DNA from: Magnolia sinica
Taxonomy: Eukaryota > Streptophyta > Magnoliopsida > Magnoliales > Magnoliaceae
Assembly (NCBI RefSeq): GCF_029962835.1
Contig: NC_080578.1
Coordinates: forward strand, 103,147,759 to 103,211,758
DNA: 64,000 bases
Direction: 5' to 3'
Shown: positions 34,169 to 45,960 of the stretch, piece after piece
How positions within the stretch are numbered: position 1 is the first letter of the stretch
Layout of the letters: each line of letters starts with the position of its first letter
Position numbers and translations under genes: made by a program
The notes under the pieces: generated by a model
Told to the model about the DNA's origin: nothing
Seen by the model: the letters and a program-made list of their open reading frames with translations, nothing else
Database searches by the model: none

Positions 34169-37024
34169 ATGGACCTGTGGGAAATCATTCTCTTCTTCTG
34201 GGCTCCTATTTGTCGGCACATCGGTTATTTCAAAGACCTCAACAACAATGTAGAGACTCTGAATAGGAAAACGAAAAAGCTAAAACGCAAGCATGATGAA
34301 ATTCAAGCAGAAGTCGAGGATGCTATACCAGTCGGAAAGAGACAGAAAACCCTTGTGGAGAATTGGCTCACGGAAGTCAGAAATACCGAAAACCAAGTTG
34401 ATTCAATAAGATTGGAGCTGGCACTAAGGAGAATATGCACCGATCACTCGTCTCGTTATACATTGGGAAAAAGGGTCGTTGAAAAGCTCGAAGACATCAA
34501 AAAGCTCAACAAAAAGCTCAAAGCTAAAGGGGTCTTCGATAAGGTGGCTGAGAGCAGTCGACATCCAAGGGTGTTGGAAAAGCAAACATCACTACCACGA
34601 GGACAACAAAGCACGTTTGAGCAAACCTTGGAGGAGATATGGCAATGCTTAAACGAGGAAGAGAATGGAATCATAGGTATTTGTGGGATGGGTGGAATAG
34701 GAAAAACCACTCTCATGAAAGAAATAAACAATAGGTGCACCAATACCCGTGACTTCGATGTCGTGATTTGGATAACTGTGTCCAAGGATCTCAACTTGGG
34801 ATTAATCCAAGAGGAGATTGGAAACAGATTGGGTATGAAATTCGACAGAAACGAAGATAAGGTTGACAAGCTGTTTGCTCGGTTGAAGAATCTTAGGTAT
34901 CTGCTCATCTTAGATGATCTATGGGAATCATTTAGCTTGATTCAAGTTGGAATTCCCAAGCCAGACAAGCAAAACAGATGCAAGATCGCGATAACATCCC
35001 GATCCGTCGCAGTGTGTAATGCAATGGGGGCTGATAAGTCTATTAAAGTCAGAGCTCTTACGACTGAGGAAGCATGGAATTTGTTCTGTGAAACATGTGG
35101 GGATGCAGTTCTGTTATCAGAAACTCGACCGGTAGCTGAGGAGGTTGCAAAGGAGTGCAGCGGATTACCACTTGCGATTAAGACAGTGGGTGGGGCCATG
35201 CGTGGCAAGGATAAGAAAGAGGTATGGAGGAATGCATTGAGGGCATTGGAAGGAGCATCACCTGAGGTTTCAGGTATGGAGCGTCAAGTGTTTCTTCCTT
35301 TGAAACTTAGTTATGATAGCCTAGAAAATGATGAGATCAAATCATGTTTCCTGTATTGTTCATTGTTTCCGGAAGATTATCTTATACCAATAGATGTGCT
35401 AGTAAGATACTGGGCAATGGAGGAAGGATTCATAGAAAATGTGAATAATTTGGAAGAAGCATCAAACAAGGGACATGATATCCTTGAAAGAATGAAGGAC
35501 GCATGCCTCTTGGAGAAAGTGTCTTGCGGAAATGAATTCGTTAGGATGCATGATTTGCTCCGTGACTTGGCTATATGGATCACTTCACCATCGTCATCGT
35601 CCATTGAAGGCACAAAATTCCTTGTGAAAGCTGGGGAGGGACTAGTGCAGCCACCAGAAGAGAAAATGTGGGGAGGGGTTGTAAGGATTTCATTGATATG
35701 CAGTAAGATAAAACATCTCCAAATTACGCCTGATTGTCCTAACTTGGTCTCCTTGTTCCTCAATCAAAACAGTCAATTACGTACCATTCACAGTAATTTC
35801 TTCCAGCTCATGCCAAAACTACAGATCCTTGATCTAAGTGCTACTGGCATTGAATCTCTCCCGATGTCATTGTTGCTATTGGTGAATCTACGTGTGCTCA
35901 GTCTAAGATACTGCAAAGATCTAGTGGAGGTGCCGCCGTTGGGAAAACTGAAGGAACTCCAAATTCTTGATCTCTCAGAATCTGGCCTCAAAAACTTCCC
36001 TCAAGGCATTGCAAGCTTGGTTAAACTCAAGAGGTTGGATATATCATTGACTTCATTCACTACAATTCCCTACGCTATGATATACGGGCTTCCTAGTCTG
36101 GAGGAAGTAAGCATGACGAATTTGGAGGAACACGTGGACGGAGCTACTTTCAGTGAGGCTGTGAACATGAAACGCCTGAGATCTTTAAGTATCAGTGTGT
36201 CCAATCTTAATGGCTTCATCGCACTTGATATGTTCCATCGATGGTTTTCGGGTTTGACAAGTTTCCATGTTACGGTTAAATCTGCATTTTGCCTGCCTCT
36301 TTCTAATAAGCAGATAAGCATTGGTGAATGTGACAAATTCCCCTGCGGGATTGAGGGGTTGATAAAATATGCCTTCTCTTTAGACTTGTATAAAAGCAAA
36401 GGTTTAACAAGTCTTTCTAAGTTCCAAGGCGATTTAAAGAGCTTAAGAGATCTTCGAGTCGATGAATGCAGTGAAGTGGAATGCATTATAGACTGGAGAG
36501 AGGTTGGAGATGATGCATTCCAATGTTTACAGAGGTTGGATCTATATAGTTTGCCAAACTTGGAGAAGGTATTCGATGGTGGAGCACCTCCTCCTCTGAA
36601 CACAAGCCTGCAAAACCTCAGAAGAATATGGGTTGATGAATGTGAAAAGTTAAGGAGTCTCTTCTCTTCTAGTATGGTAGAGCAACTACATCAGTTAGAG
36701 GAGCTTACCATAATGAAATGTTTCCAAATGAAAGAGATTATAGCAGTAGACAAGCTGCCCCATAATTCATTCCCAAAATTACGCGTCCTAAGATTGGTTT
36801 ACTTACGAGAATTAGAAAGCATTTGTAGCCAGCGATTTATGTTTATATCTTTGGAAGAGATGAAAGTAATTTCCTGTCCTATGTTGAAAAAGCTCCCTCT
36901 CTTCAGCTCAAGCATCCATGAAATAAAAGGAAATATAGAAGGCGAGAGAGAATGGTGGGAAGGATTAGAGTGGGAAGACGAGAAGGCCAAGTCCCTCTAC
37001 ACCAGAATTTATAAGGGTCCCTGA
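34169..37024 (+). CDS. CC-NB-ARC-LRR disease resistance protein (NLR 2), complete
   Basis: A single-exon gene for a 951-residue intracellular immune receptor of the RPS2/RPS5-like CNL type. In order: coiled coil (about 1-145), P-loop GMGGIGKTT at 173-181, kinase-2 LLILDDLW with Asp 249-250 and the CNL-type Trp, RNBS-B ITSRS, GLPLAI at 332-337, RNBS-D CFLYCSLFPED, MHD at 460-462, then irregular leucine-rich repeats (about 520-910) such as LQILDLSATGIESLP, and a C-terminal WWEGLEWED motif (about 929-937) typical of this clade. All nucleotide-switch motifs are intact and there is no stop or frameshift. The chosen ATG matches the start of NLR 1 and gives the usual N terminus; the longer open frame from a GTG at 34046 is rejected. 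Members sense pathogen effectors, directly or through a guarded host protein, and trigger cell death; the specific trigger here is unknown. Length is normal for the family. Confidence 0.96.
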   Translation: MDLWEIILFFWAPICRHIGYFKDLNNNVETLNRKTKKLKRKHDEIQAEVEDAIPVGKRQKTLVENWLTEVRNTENQVDSIRLELALRRICTDHSSRYTLGKRVVEKLEDIKKLNKKLKAKGVFDKVAESSRHPRVLEKQTSLPRGQQSTFEQTLEEIWQCLNEEENGIIGICGMGGIGKTTLMKEINNRCTNTRDFDVVIWITVSKDLNLGLIQEEIGNRLGMKFDRNEDKVDKLFARLKNLRYLLILDDLWESFSLIQVGIPKPDKQNRCKIAITSRSVAVCNAMGADKSIKVRALTTEEAWNLFCETCGDAVLLSETRPVAEEVAKECSGLPLAIKTVGGAMRGKDKKEVWRNALRALEGASPEVSGMERQVFLPLKLSYDSLENDEIKSCFLYCSLFPEDYLIPIDVLVRYWAMEEGFIENVNNLEEASNKGHDILERMKDACLLEKVSCGNEFVRMHDLLRDLAIWITSPSSSSIEGTKFLVKAGEGLVQPPEEKMWGGVVRISLICSKIKHLQITPDCPNLVSLFLNQNSQLRTIHSNFFQLMPKLQILDLSATGIESLPMSLLLLVNLRVLSLRYCKDLVEVPPLGKLKELQILDLSESGLKNFPQGIASLVKLKRLDISLTSFTTIPYAMIYGLPSLEEVSMTNLEEHVDGATFSEAVNMKRLRSLSISVSNLNGFIALDMFHRWFSGLTSFHVTVKSAFCLPLSNKQISIGECDKFPCGIEGLIKYAFSLDLYKSKGLTSLSKFQGDLKSLRDLRVDECSEVECIIDWREVGDDAFQCLQRLDLYSLPNLEKVFDGGAPPPLNTSLQNLRRIWVDECEKLRSLFSSSMVEQLHQLEELTIMKCFQMKEIIAVDKLPHNSFPKLRVLRLVYLRELESICSQRFMFISLEEMKVISCPMLKKLPLFSSSIHEIKGNIEGEREWWEGLEWEDEKAKSLYTRIYKGP

Positions 37025-37440
37025 TTTGCAGATGAAGAAGCTTCCTCTCTCCTTGATGTACAAAAAAGGTTTTGTAGATTTCTTTCATTATCTCCAGTTT
37101 TACTTTACGACTATTTTTTTTTTTTTTTTCTAAAAGCTCTCGATACTTTCACGGGAAATTGATAATTGGATTCTATCTTTATAATAACGTGATATTTTCA
37201 AAATCTTAGAATATTAAAAAAAAAAAATTTGTATAAAGAAATTTCTTTTGTGCTCGTACATTTAAAAGTTTGAAATTATTTATTATTTATTATACTTTTT
37301 ATAAAAAAAAAAATTTACTTGCAGAGAGATTTGCTTGATAATACCGCGAGGAGAACATGAAGCTTCAAAGCCTCCCGAGATATTCCCATAATGAGAAATT
37401 GGTCTGTTATTACTGTATGAATTAATTATTGCCTTTACAA
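37025..37440. other. 3' flank of NLR 2
   Basis: AT-rich sequence with T and A runs. A polyadenylation site is likely within the first 200 bp but no canonical AATAAA is seen. No gene. Confidence 0.45.
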
Positions 37441-39864
37441 GCAATCGTGGACGTGGATTGTGTGGTGTCACAATCTCAGTGGTTTTGATGACATGGCAAA
37501 GTTCTGTGGGAGTTACTATGATGTATGTATTATATCGATACTGTCCATTCATTTTTTGAGATCCTTACAGGGAATGAACCAAAACATCGGACAGATCCAA
37601 AGATTAAGTGAGACCACACCATTAGGAGGTAATGGAGATTGAACACCCAACTTCTTGGGACCAAAGAACTTTTCAATCAAGCTGATATCTGTATTTTCCA
37701 TTCATCCAGGTCTGTGTGACCTTATGAGAAGTTTGGATGGAAAATAAACATCATGGTGGACCCTAGGAAGATTTCAATGGTAGATATCATTGTCCCACTG
37801 CTTTTGTGGTGTGATTCACTTGGGCTTTGGATCTACCTCATTTTCGTGTTCATGCCCTAAAATGATCTCTAGAAACAAATAGACGGTGTGGATGTAATAC
37901 ATACATCATTTTGGGTTCACAGAACATTGCCACGCCAGGGAGGTACGCCGGCAATGGTAACCTCCCAACGTGTAGAAGCATTTCTAGGAGCTCACTGTGT
38001 CTTCTATATTTATTTTGAAGTACTTTTTGTTGTGTTAATTACTGCTTTGGAAGGCTTTGTCACTATCTATTTTATTTTATTGGTGAGAATGGTTTTTGTT
38101 TCTTTGTACTTTTACCGGGAAATAAGCATTTTTGTGGCTATTGCGTTGTCCCTAACTATTTCTTTCCTATAACAGCACTCTCCTTTATTTGCTGGTTTTG
38201 GAAGGATTCTAAACATTAATGAAAGGAAAACACAAATATAAGCTTGATCCAAAACTTGTGTATACCGCCGAGAAGTTTTCAATTCCCACTTATTCTTATA
38301 GTGTGGTTTACTTGAACTTTGGATATACTCAATTTTGGGGCCATGCCGTGAAATGAGCTTGAAAAATGAACGGATAGCGTGGATAAAACACATACATCAC
38401 CATGGCCTTATAGACTTTACTCAAAACTCTCCTTCACGCCTAGAGTAAATTAGTTCTCCATTGACTTTACTCAACCCCCTAAGTGGGACCCACAGTGATG
38501 TTTGTGAGAATCCACAGGGATGTTTGTGAGAAATAACCTGGTCCATCCATTTTGCCAGCTCATGTTAGGACATGACCTCAAAATGAGGCAAATCCAAAAC
38601 TCAAGTTGACCCATGATAGGAAATAATAGGACTGAATGCCCACCGCTCAAACATTCATTGGAGCCACGAAAGTTTTGGATCAGGCAAATGTTTTTTCTTT
38701 CTAGTTCATGTCAGTGGGAGTAACCTTATGAACGGTTTAGAATGCATATAAACATCAATGGACCCTAGGAGGGTTTCAATGGTAGGCACCTTCGGCTCCT
38801 CTCTCTCTCTCTAAGGCATTTCCTATTCCAACACTCCCTGTCATATGGTGCACTTGAGTCTTGGATCTGCCCCATTTTTGGGCTTATGTCCTAAAATGAG
38901 CTACTAAAAGGATGAACGTACGGGACTATAGAAAACAATATCTAGTCATTGATAAATATGAAAACACAGTTGTGGATCACACAATAAGTGGATATAGCTG
39001 GCTATTGCATTGTGGGCTGCACATAATAAGCCCACCTGATGAACCATTCTGAACACAGTTGGAGATTTTGGTAGCAGTGACTGTTTATGCACACCACCAC
39101 GACCGTTTATGCACACCATGATCTCATTGAGGTCCACAGTATTTTATGTATAAATCCATTCCGCCCATCAGCTAAGAACCATTCACCCTCGAAGACCAAT
39201 TCGGGCTTGTTTGAATTTTCAATTCATCGGTGAATACCCAGTAAATGGGTAATAATTATTTCATTTGGTATCTACATTACTCTTCATTATGCTTGATTCG
39301 ACCAAGTACTCTTTAGATGCAAAAACTGAGAATACTGCAAAATATTTGTGGGTCCCACCGTGATGCATGTTGCTTATCCACACTGTTCATCAATTATGGC
39401 ATGAGCCTAAAAATGAAGCATATCCAAAGCTCAAGTGGACCACACCATGGGTAAAAAAAAATTGAACACTTGCAGTTAAAAACCTCCTGGGGCAATGTTT
39501 CTTTTGGTGTGGGCTACTTGAGTGTTGGATCTGCCTCATTTTTTGACTCATGCCTCAAAATATTATGGTAAAATGAATGGACAGAATGGATATATAATAT
39601 ACATCACCTTAGGGTCCACAAATTTAAACTAGCTCTTTTAAATCGGTTTCCAAGGCAGGAATTCCTATGGTAATAATTACCATAGGAATGGTAATAATTA
39701 CCCATTTACAAGGTGTTTACACAAGCTTTCAAAAATTGAACAGGCCCTAAAAGTTTTGATGGGCTACAAAATTGGAAAAAAAAAGATGTATGTATATTTG
39801 TTTGTTTGTTCCTGCAACCTTATGATGTTTCTCAAACCATAGGCATGCAAAAGGGGCCCATTTT
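37441..39864. repeat. MITE copies and a Harbinger-like remnant
   Basis: One foldback unit spans about 37440 (GGACGTGGATTGTGTGG) to 37960. Others lie around 38220-38420, 38500-38930 and 39340-39620. Between about 39190 (GGGCTTGTTTGAATTTTC) and 39752 (CAAAAATTGAACAGGCCC) the inverted ends resemble PIF/Harbinger-type termini, with TAATAATTACC words inside. No gene is seen. Confidence 0.55.
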
Positions 39865-40598
39865 TGTTGGGGGCCTTACACAAAACCTTAGGATCTAGCC
39901 CTCTAGAACAAACCAGAATTATGGAATAACAAAGTAATGAAATAAATCAAAGCATCAATCACACACCACACAAGATATTTTTACGTGGAAAACCGTCATA
40001 GAGGTAAAAACCACGGGACCTCGTCCAGATCAACAATTCACTTTAAAGTAGAACGTTACAACCTTCTTCACTCTTGCAGGAGCGGATAAACAATAAAAGA
40101 ATAAAAAGAAAACGGAGAGATCTCACCGATCACGAGGACGTAGAAGCGCTGAGACGACGGCTCCCTTCCACAAGCTTCCTCTCTCTCTTTTCTCTCACTC
40201 TCTCACCCTAAACCCTTTAACAAACCCTTGTAAAGCTTTGAGGAAACCCTCTTGTGATTTCTCTGTACATAGAAAAACCCTAGGAACCCCTAGTTATAGT
40301 TTTAGGAAACTCCTTTTCGCATCCCAGTTGCGAAAGGACTTGCGACACGAAATCCATGCAAAATCGCGGAACGAATCTGCGTAGGTTCGACCTATCGTGG
40401 ACCTCCTACGACCGATCGAGCACCTCCTATGACCGGTCGTGGACCACCTACGACCGGTCGAGCACCCCCAAGAAAAAATAGTCCGATCGCTGGACTTTGA
40501 GTCGAGCTACGACTCGACTCCCCCAACTGGTCGTACCAGCCTTCGACCGGTCGAGTAGGGCCTACGACCGGTCGAACACGGGGCAAAAAACCCCATCA
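39865..40598 (-). repeat. 3' LTR of Copia A
   Basis: 734 bp, TG...CA. On the minus strand it begins TGATGGGG. The U3 (plus 40395-40590) holds repeated CGACCGGTCG palindromes, and a TATA-like TATAACTA lies at 40291-40298. Confidence 0.93.
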
Positions 40599-43314
40599 AA
40601 TCTCTCCCCTTTTGACCCGGGAGGGATCCTCCTTCTTCAAGCCAGCCAGGTTTCTACAAACCTCAAATTTGTCCTTGAGCAAAGCCTTGGTCATCATGTC
40701 TGACCCATTATCGTCCGTGTGGACCTTCTCAAGCTGTAACACCTTCTGTTCCAAAGTATCTCTGATCCAGTGATACCGAATCTCTATATGCTTTGACTTG
40801 GAATGCTGACTTGGATTCTTACTCAAGTGTATAGCACTCTGACTATCGCAATAGACCACGTGCTGCTCCTGCTTCAGGTTAAGTTCATGTAGGAACCTCT
40901 TCATCCAAAGCATCTCTTTACATGCCTCTGTGACTGCAATGTACTCGGCCTCTGTCATCGACAATGCTACGATCTTTTGTAGGTTGCTCTGTCAAGAAAT
41001 CGCTCCCCCTGCAAACGTAAACATAAATCCCGATGTAGACTTCCTAGAGTCTATGTCACCCGCCATATCCGCATCTATGTAGCCCTCTAGCACAGGTTTA
41101 CTGTCACCATAGCATAGGCTCAACCTGGATGAGCCTCTTAAATACCGCAGTATCCACTTCACCGCTGCCCAATGCTCTTTGCCAGGATTGGCAAGATACT
41201 GGCTAACAACACCAACCGCATATGTTATGTTTGGGCGTGTACACACCATAACATATATCAAACTTCCTACAGCAGACGCGTAGGGTATCTTTTGCATCTC
41301 TTCCACCTCTGCCTTCATCTTGGGACACTGTCTGTCGCTCAATCTGAAGTGACCATCCAGTGGAGTACTAACCGGCTTCGCTGCATTCATATTGAGCCGC
41401 TCTAGGACTTTCTCAATATACTGCTCTTGTGACAGCCAAAGCTTTCTACTGCTTCAGTCACAGGTTATCTCCATTCCTAGGATCTGTTTAGCCGGGCCCA
41501 AGTCTTTCATCGCAAACGACTTGCCCAACTCTTGTTTCAGCTTGTCGATCTTTTTGATGTCTTTTTCCATGATGAGCATGTCATTAACGTATAACAGCAG
41601 AACTAAGAAATCAGCATTTGAGAATTTGCACGTGAACACACAGTGGTCCGACTCCGTTCTGTTATACCCATATTGTAACATGAACGAATCAAACTTCTTG
41701 TACCATTGCCGTGGAGCTTGTTTCAGCCCATACAAGCTATTCCTCAGCCTACACACCATATGCTCTTTGCCCTTGACTTCGAACCCCGCTGGTTGGTGCT
41801 TGTAGATCTCTTCTTCCAGGTCACCATGGAGAAAGGTAGTTTTAACGTCCAACTGCTCTATCTCCAGATCCATGTTAGCCGTCAACCCAAGCAACACCTG
41901 TATGGATGTCATCTTCACCACTGGTGAGAATATCTCCTCGAAGTCTATGCCTTTCCTCTGACCAAACCCTTTCACCACAAGTCTGGCCTTGAACCTCGTC
42001 TGTTAATTCTTCTGCTTAACCTTCTTTCTGAACACCCACTTGTTACTCAAAGCTTTCTTGCCCTTAGGCAGTTTCACCATGTCATAAGTGTGGTTCTTAT
42101 GCAAGGATTCCATCTTCTCTTGCATAGCTTTCAACCACTCCTCCTTATGCTCGTCGGCTAGGGCCTTAGAATAATCTTCTGGATCTCCCCCATCAGTTAG
42201 CATAATGTACTCATGCGGCGAGTACCTCTTGGACGGCTGTCTGTCCCTAGATGACCTCCTCACCTGTGGCTCAACAGGTGGATCAGGTGGGGGCTGCTCC
42301 CCCGGTCCATCTTTTGTAGGAACTCCCTCATCCTTTGCACCTTTCTATACTCCCCCGTCATCAGGCACCACGGGAGGATTAACCGGATACATATCCTCTA
42401 GCTCACCTGAACTAGGCTGGTTCTTCTCTGACTTACCAATGTCTTCTATACACTGATCTTCAAAGAAAACCACATCTCTGCTCCTGACGAGCTTTCTCTC
42501 GGTCGGATCCCATAATCTGTAACCGAACTTTTCATTACCACACCCCAAGAACACACACTGCCTGATCTTCATATCGAGTTTGGACCTCTCGTCCTTTGGT
42601 ACGTGAACGGATGTCCTGCATCCAAACACCCTGAGATGAATATACGATGGATCCTGTCCAATCCACACCTTCTCAAGTACTTCTCCATTCAACGGGGCTG
42701 ATGGAGACCTGTTTATCAGATACACCGCCATGTGCATTGCTTCTCCCCATAACGTCTTGGACAACTTCGCATGGGATAACATGCATCTGATTCTCTCAAC
42801 AATGGTATGATTCATTCACTCAGCTACACCATTATACTGGGAGGTCTTGGGAACCGTCTGTTCATGCCGTATACCCAAGGACTTACAGTACTCATGAAAG
42901 TCGCTAATATATTCACCACCATTGTCAGTGCGGATGCACTTCAATGATCTACCTGTCTCTCTCTCGACCATAGCATGAAATAATTTAAACACATCAAAGA
43001 CCTCGTCCTTGGATTTCAATGCATAAACCTAAGCCCTCGTAGATGCATCATCTATAAAAGTAACAAAATACAATGCCCCACCCAAGATTTTTATCTTCAT
43101 AGGACCACAAACATCAGAATAAACCAAATCTAATGCAAGAACTTTATTAACATGAGAAGCAGTTTTAACAAATGAAACTCTATGCTGTTTCCCTGATAAA
43201 CAATCAAGACAGGTTTTGAGAGGTATACCTGTCACGTCTGGAAGGAGTCGCTTCCTCGCTAGTAGCTGAAGCCCTTTTTCACTCATGTGGCCTAGACGCC
43301 TGTGCCACATGTCA
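40596..43314 (-). pseudogene. Copia A pol: integrase, reverse transcriptase, RNase H (broken)
   Basis: The frame continues from the pre-integrase motif MWHRRLGHMSEKGL (43310 downwards), with the integrase zinc and core regions, CIRTDNGGEY near 42900, the Copia RT (WVFRKKV, DVKTTFLHGDLEEEIY, LYGLKQAPRQWYKKFD) and RNase H ending near 40599. In-frame stops replace Trp at about 43029 and Arg at about 42816; others lie near 42345, 42003, 41454 and 40990. The RT active site reads YVND instead of YVDD. On both counts it cannot be active. The best match from memory is the Tnt1-94-like (Tork) group. Confidence 0.93.
40599..40613 (-). other. Polypurine tract of Copia A
   Basis: Minus strand AAAAGGGGAGAGATT directly before the 3' LTR: the primer site for plus-strand DNA synthesis. 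The pol frame runs through it and stops at the first LTR codon, TGA. Confidence 0.85.
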
Positions 43315-45354
43315 ATAGCTGTAAGACCCGTATCCTAGTCCGTTCTGTTCCGTCGAGTCCCGCGATCCTTCCTGTCAAATTTCGGCAACCTGTGACGTAT
43401 AATCGACGTTGCGATCGACCCTAAACCTTATGTTGTGCATTTGAGTCGGCTTAAATCAAGACTTGTACCATTGCGACCGCACCGTCGCCGCGGTTCCGAC
43501 GCCGCGTCTCTCGCACCGATCCGATACCCTGGCAGGAAGATGTGAGCCGGCGTTTATTTCGAAGAAAACGCCGCGCGTTTGTAATCCCAAGAGAATCTCT
43601 TCAATGTGTCAAATCAATCCCATCAATCAATCCCATCCATCACCTCATGTCAAGTACAAGCAACCCATGCTTTCTCTCTCCAAAGTCAACCCTTTCTCAC
43701 CCTCTCTCTTACACACCCATGCTAGTCAAGTACACATCACCTCACCCATCACTCACATCCATCACTCTCTCTCTTTACATCCCATCTCTCCCTCTCTCTT
43801 TCTCATTTCCCAACCCAATTCCAAGCAACCCATAAGCCTCACACGTCCACATTTTTCCAAGGAGAGAAAAAGAGAAGTGAGTAGTGTGGCCCACTTTCCA
43901 TCCCAAAATCTTCCATCTTAGCCCTTGAATCTTCATCTCCCACCATCAAAGTGAAGCGCAAGGAGGTCGGCTTTCCATCGGACCAAGAAGATCGGACGAT
44001 GGGTGCCTTATAGGATAGTTTTTTTATGTTTTGATGATGGACCAAGTGAGGCCTACCGATCAATGGTGTGGATCTCACTTGGGACCTTAAGATGTGGTCG
44101 ATGGCCCACCTTGATCTTCATGATCATTCCGTGATGGGGCCATTCTCTATGAACCCCATCATGATGTCTATTTTCTAGCTTGTAAAGGGTCATCTAGACC
44201 TTTCATTTTGGTGGAGAAGGGATCCCCACCGTTGATCCTTGATTTGGTGGGCCCACATGCAATGGGACCCACTCGATGTATGATTGCTTGTAAGGGAGGG
44301 CTCATAGTGGCGAAGCCCTCCATCATGCGTGTCCCATTTCTCTCTCTATCTCTCTTTCTCCCTCTCTTTTATTTATTCATTTATTTATCTTTGTGTGTGA
44401 TGGGGTGGCCATGTGACCCACTTGGATGGGCCCCACCTTAAGGTATGTTTTATCCTTACCGTTCATCCATTTGGTGGCCCACAGGAGCAAGGCCCACCTT
44501 GTGCATGCAATATGCATAGGCCGTCCCTGTCCAGGGACGTCCCTGGACTGAAATGAAAGCACAAATATCAGCTTGGTTCACACCCTATTGAGGTGGTCCA
44601 CTTGTGTGGACCCCACATTGATGTATGAGATCAATCCATGCCGTCCATTCCATTCTTGAGTTCATTTTAGGCGTTGAGCCGAAAAATGAAGCAGATCCGA
44701 GTAACTGGTGGGCCATAGCATGAGAAACAGTGGTGGTTACCGTTAAAAATCCAACTGTTGTTTTTATTCACCAAAACATATTGAATATTGGGCTCATCCT
44801 TCTTGTCTTGAGCTATGGGGATCGATGGCGAGCTCGGATCTCCCTGATGCGGGCCCACGTGTGCAAAACCTTGAGAACAAAGTTTTTTTCAAACCGCTGA
44901 CAGCGCCAGAGGCGGAGGCGCTGCCTACGCGTGTAGGCGGGCGTCCGTGCAGGGACCCACGGCCCCTCATGTGGGCCCCACCATGATGTATATTTTGTAT
45001 CTACGCCGTCCATGAGGTGGACCACCCCTCGAGGTGGGTCCCCTCCAAAAATCAGCCAGATCCAAGACTCAGTTGGCCCACACCAAAGGAAACAGTGGGA
45101 TTGAATGTATACCATTAAAACCCTTTTTGGGTCCACGGCAGTTTTCGGATCAAGCTGAAATTTGTTTATACTCTTCATATAGGTCTCAGTGACCTTATGG
45201 ACGGATTGGATGCCATATAAATGTTATGGTGGGCCCCACATGGGACCCACAGTGATGTATGTGTTGTACCCACCGTCCAGACAGACGGTGGGGCCTACCT
45301 TGCTGTATGTGTTCGTCCGCATCGTCCTCCCTGGACGGTGGGACCCCCCCTGTG

Positions 45355-45525
45355 CGTGTGTGTGCGTGCGTGCTGTGTGCGTGCGTGCGTGTGGTGTGTG
45401 TATATAAATATATATATTTATATATATATATATTATATTATAAATGTTATATTGTATATAATATATATTATATTATATATGTTATATTGTATATATTATA
45501 TATTATATTATATAATATACATTTG
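45355..45525. repeat. GTGC/GT and TA-rich microsatellites in LTR C
   Basis: GTGTGTGCGTGCGTGC-type repeats (45355-45400) followed by TATATATTA-rich sequence to about 45525. Confidence 0.9.
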
Positions 45526-45599
45526 TTGGTGGGCCTTAGGGATTTTAATGGTGGAAATCATCATCACCACTTGTGTTTTGGTATGGCCCACCTTGGTAT

Positions 45600-45960
45600 A
45601 CATGTAAGGCCCATGTGATGGGGCCCATTCAATGTATTTGAGGCCCATGTTACAAGGCCCATTGTGATATATTCTAAGGCCGTGGGATATAGCCCATTGC
45701 AATGTACATAAGGCCCGTTGGTAAGGCCCATTAATGTGGCTCATTTGATGAATGTAAAACCCATGTGATTAGGCCCATTCTGATATATTCTAAGGCACGT
45801 GGGTTATAGCCCCTTGCAATGTACATAAGGCCCGTTGGTAAGGCCCATTAATGCGGCCCATTTGACGAATGTAAGGCCCATGTGATACGGCCCATTTAAT
45901 GTGTCTAAGGCCCATGGGTCGAGGCCCAATGGGATGTCCTTAGGGTCCATTGCAATGTGT
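45600..45960. repeat. AAGGCCCATGTGAT array (LTR C)
   Basis: Repeated units GAGGCCCATGT, AAGGCCCATT and GTACATAAGGCCCGTTGGT; two long near-identical copies start near 45670 and 45790. Counterpart of the arrays in LTR D. Confidence 0.85.

Noticed and set aside
34456..36990. Minus-strand frames opposite NLR 2
   Set aside because: They are shadows of the NLR coding strand.
40395..40598. Regularly spaced palindromes looking like a CRISPR array
   Set aside because: The units are degenerate, lie inside an LTR and repeat in every LTR of the family; this is a plant genome.
43463..43921. A 152-codon plus-strand frame in LTR C, with a similar one in D at 15847-16222
   Set aside because: Both are low-complexity Ser/Pro/His readings of CCATC/CTCTC sequence in the LTR; they are not conserved as protein between C and D.
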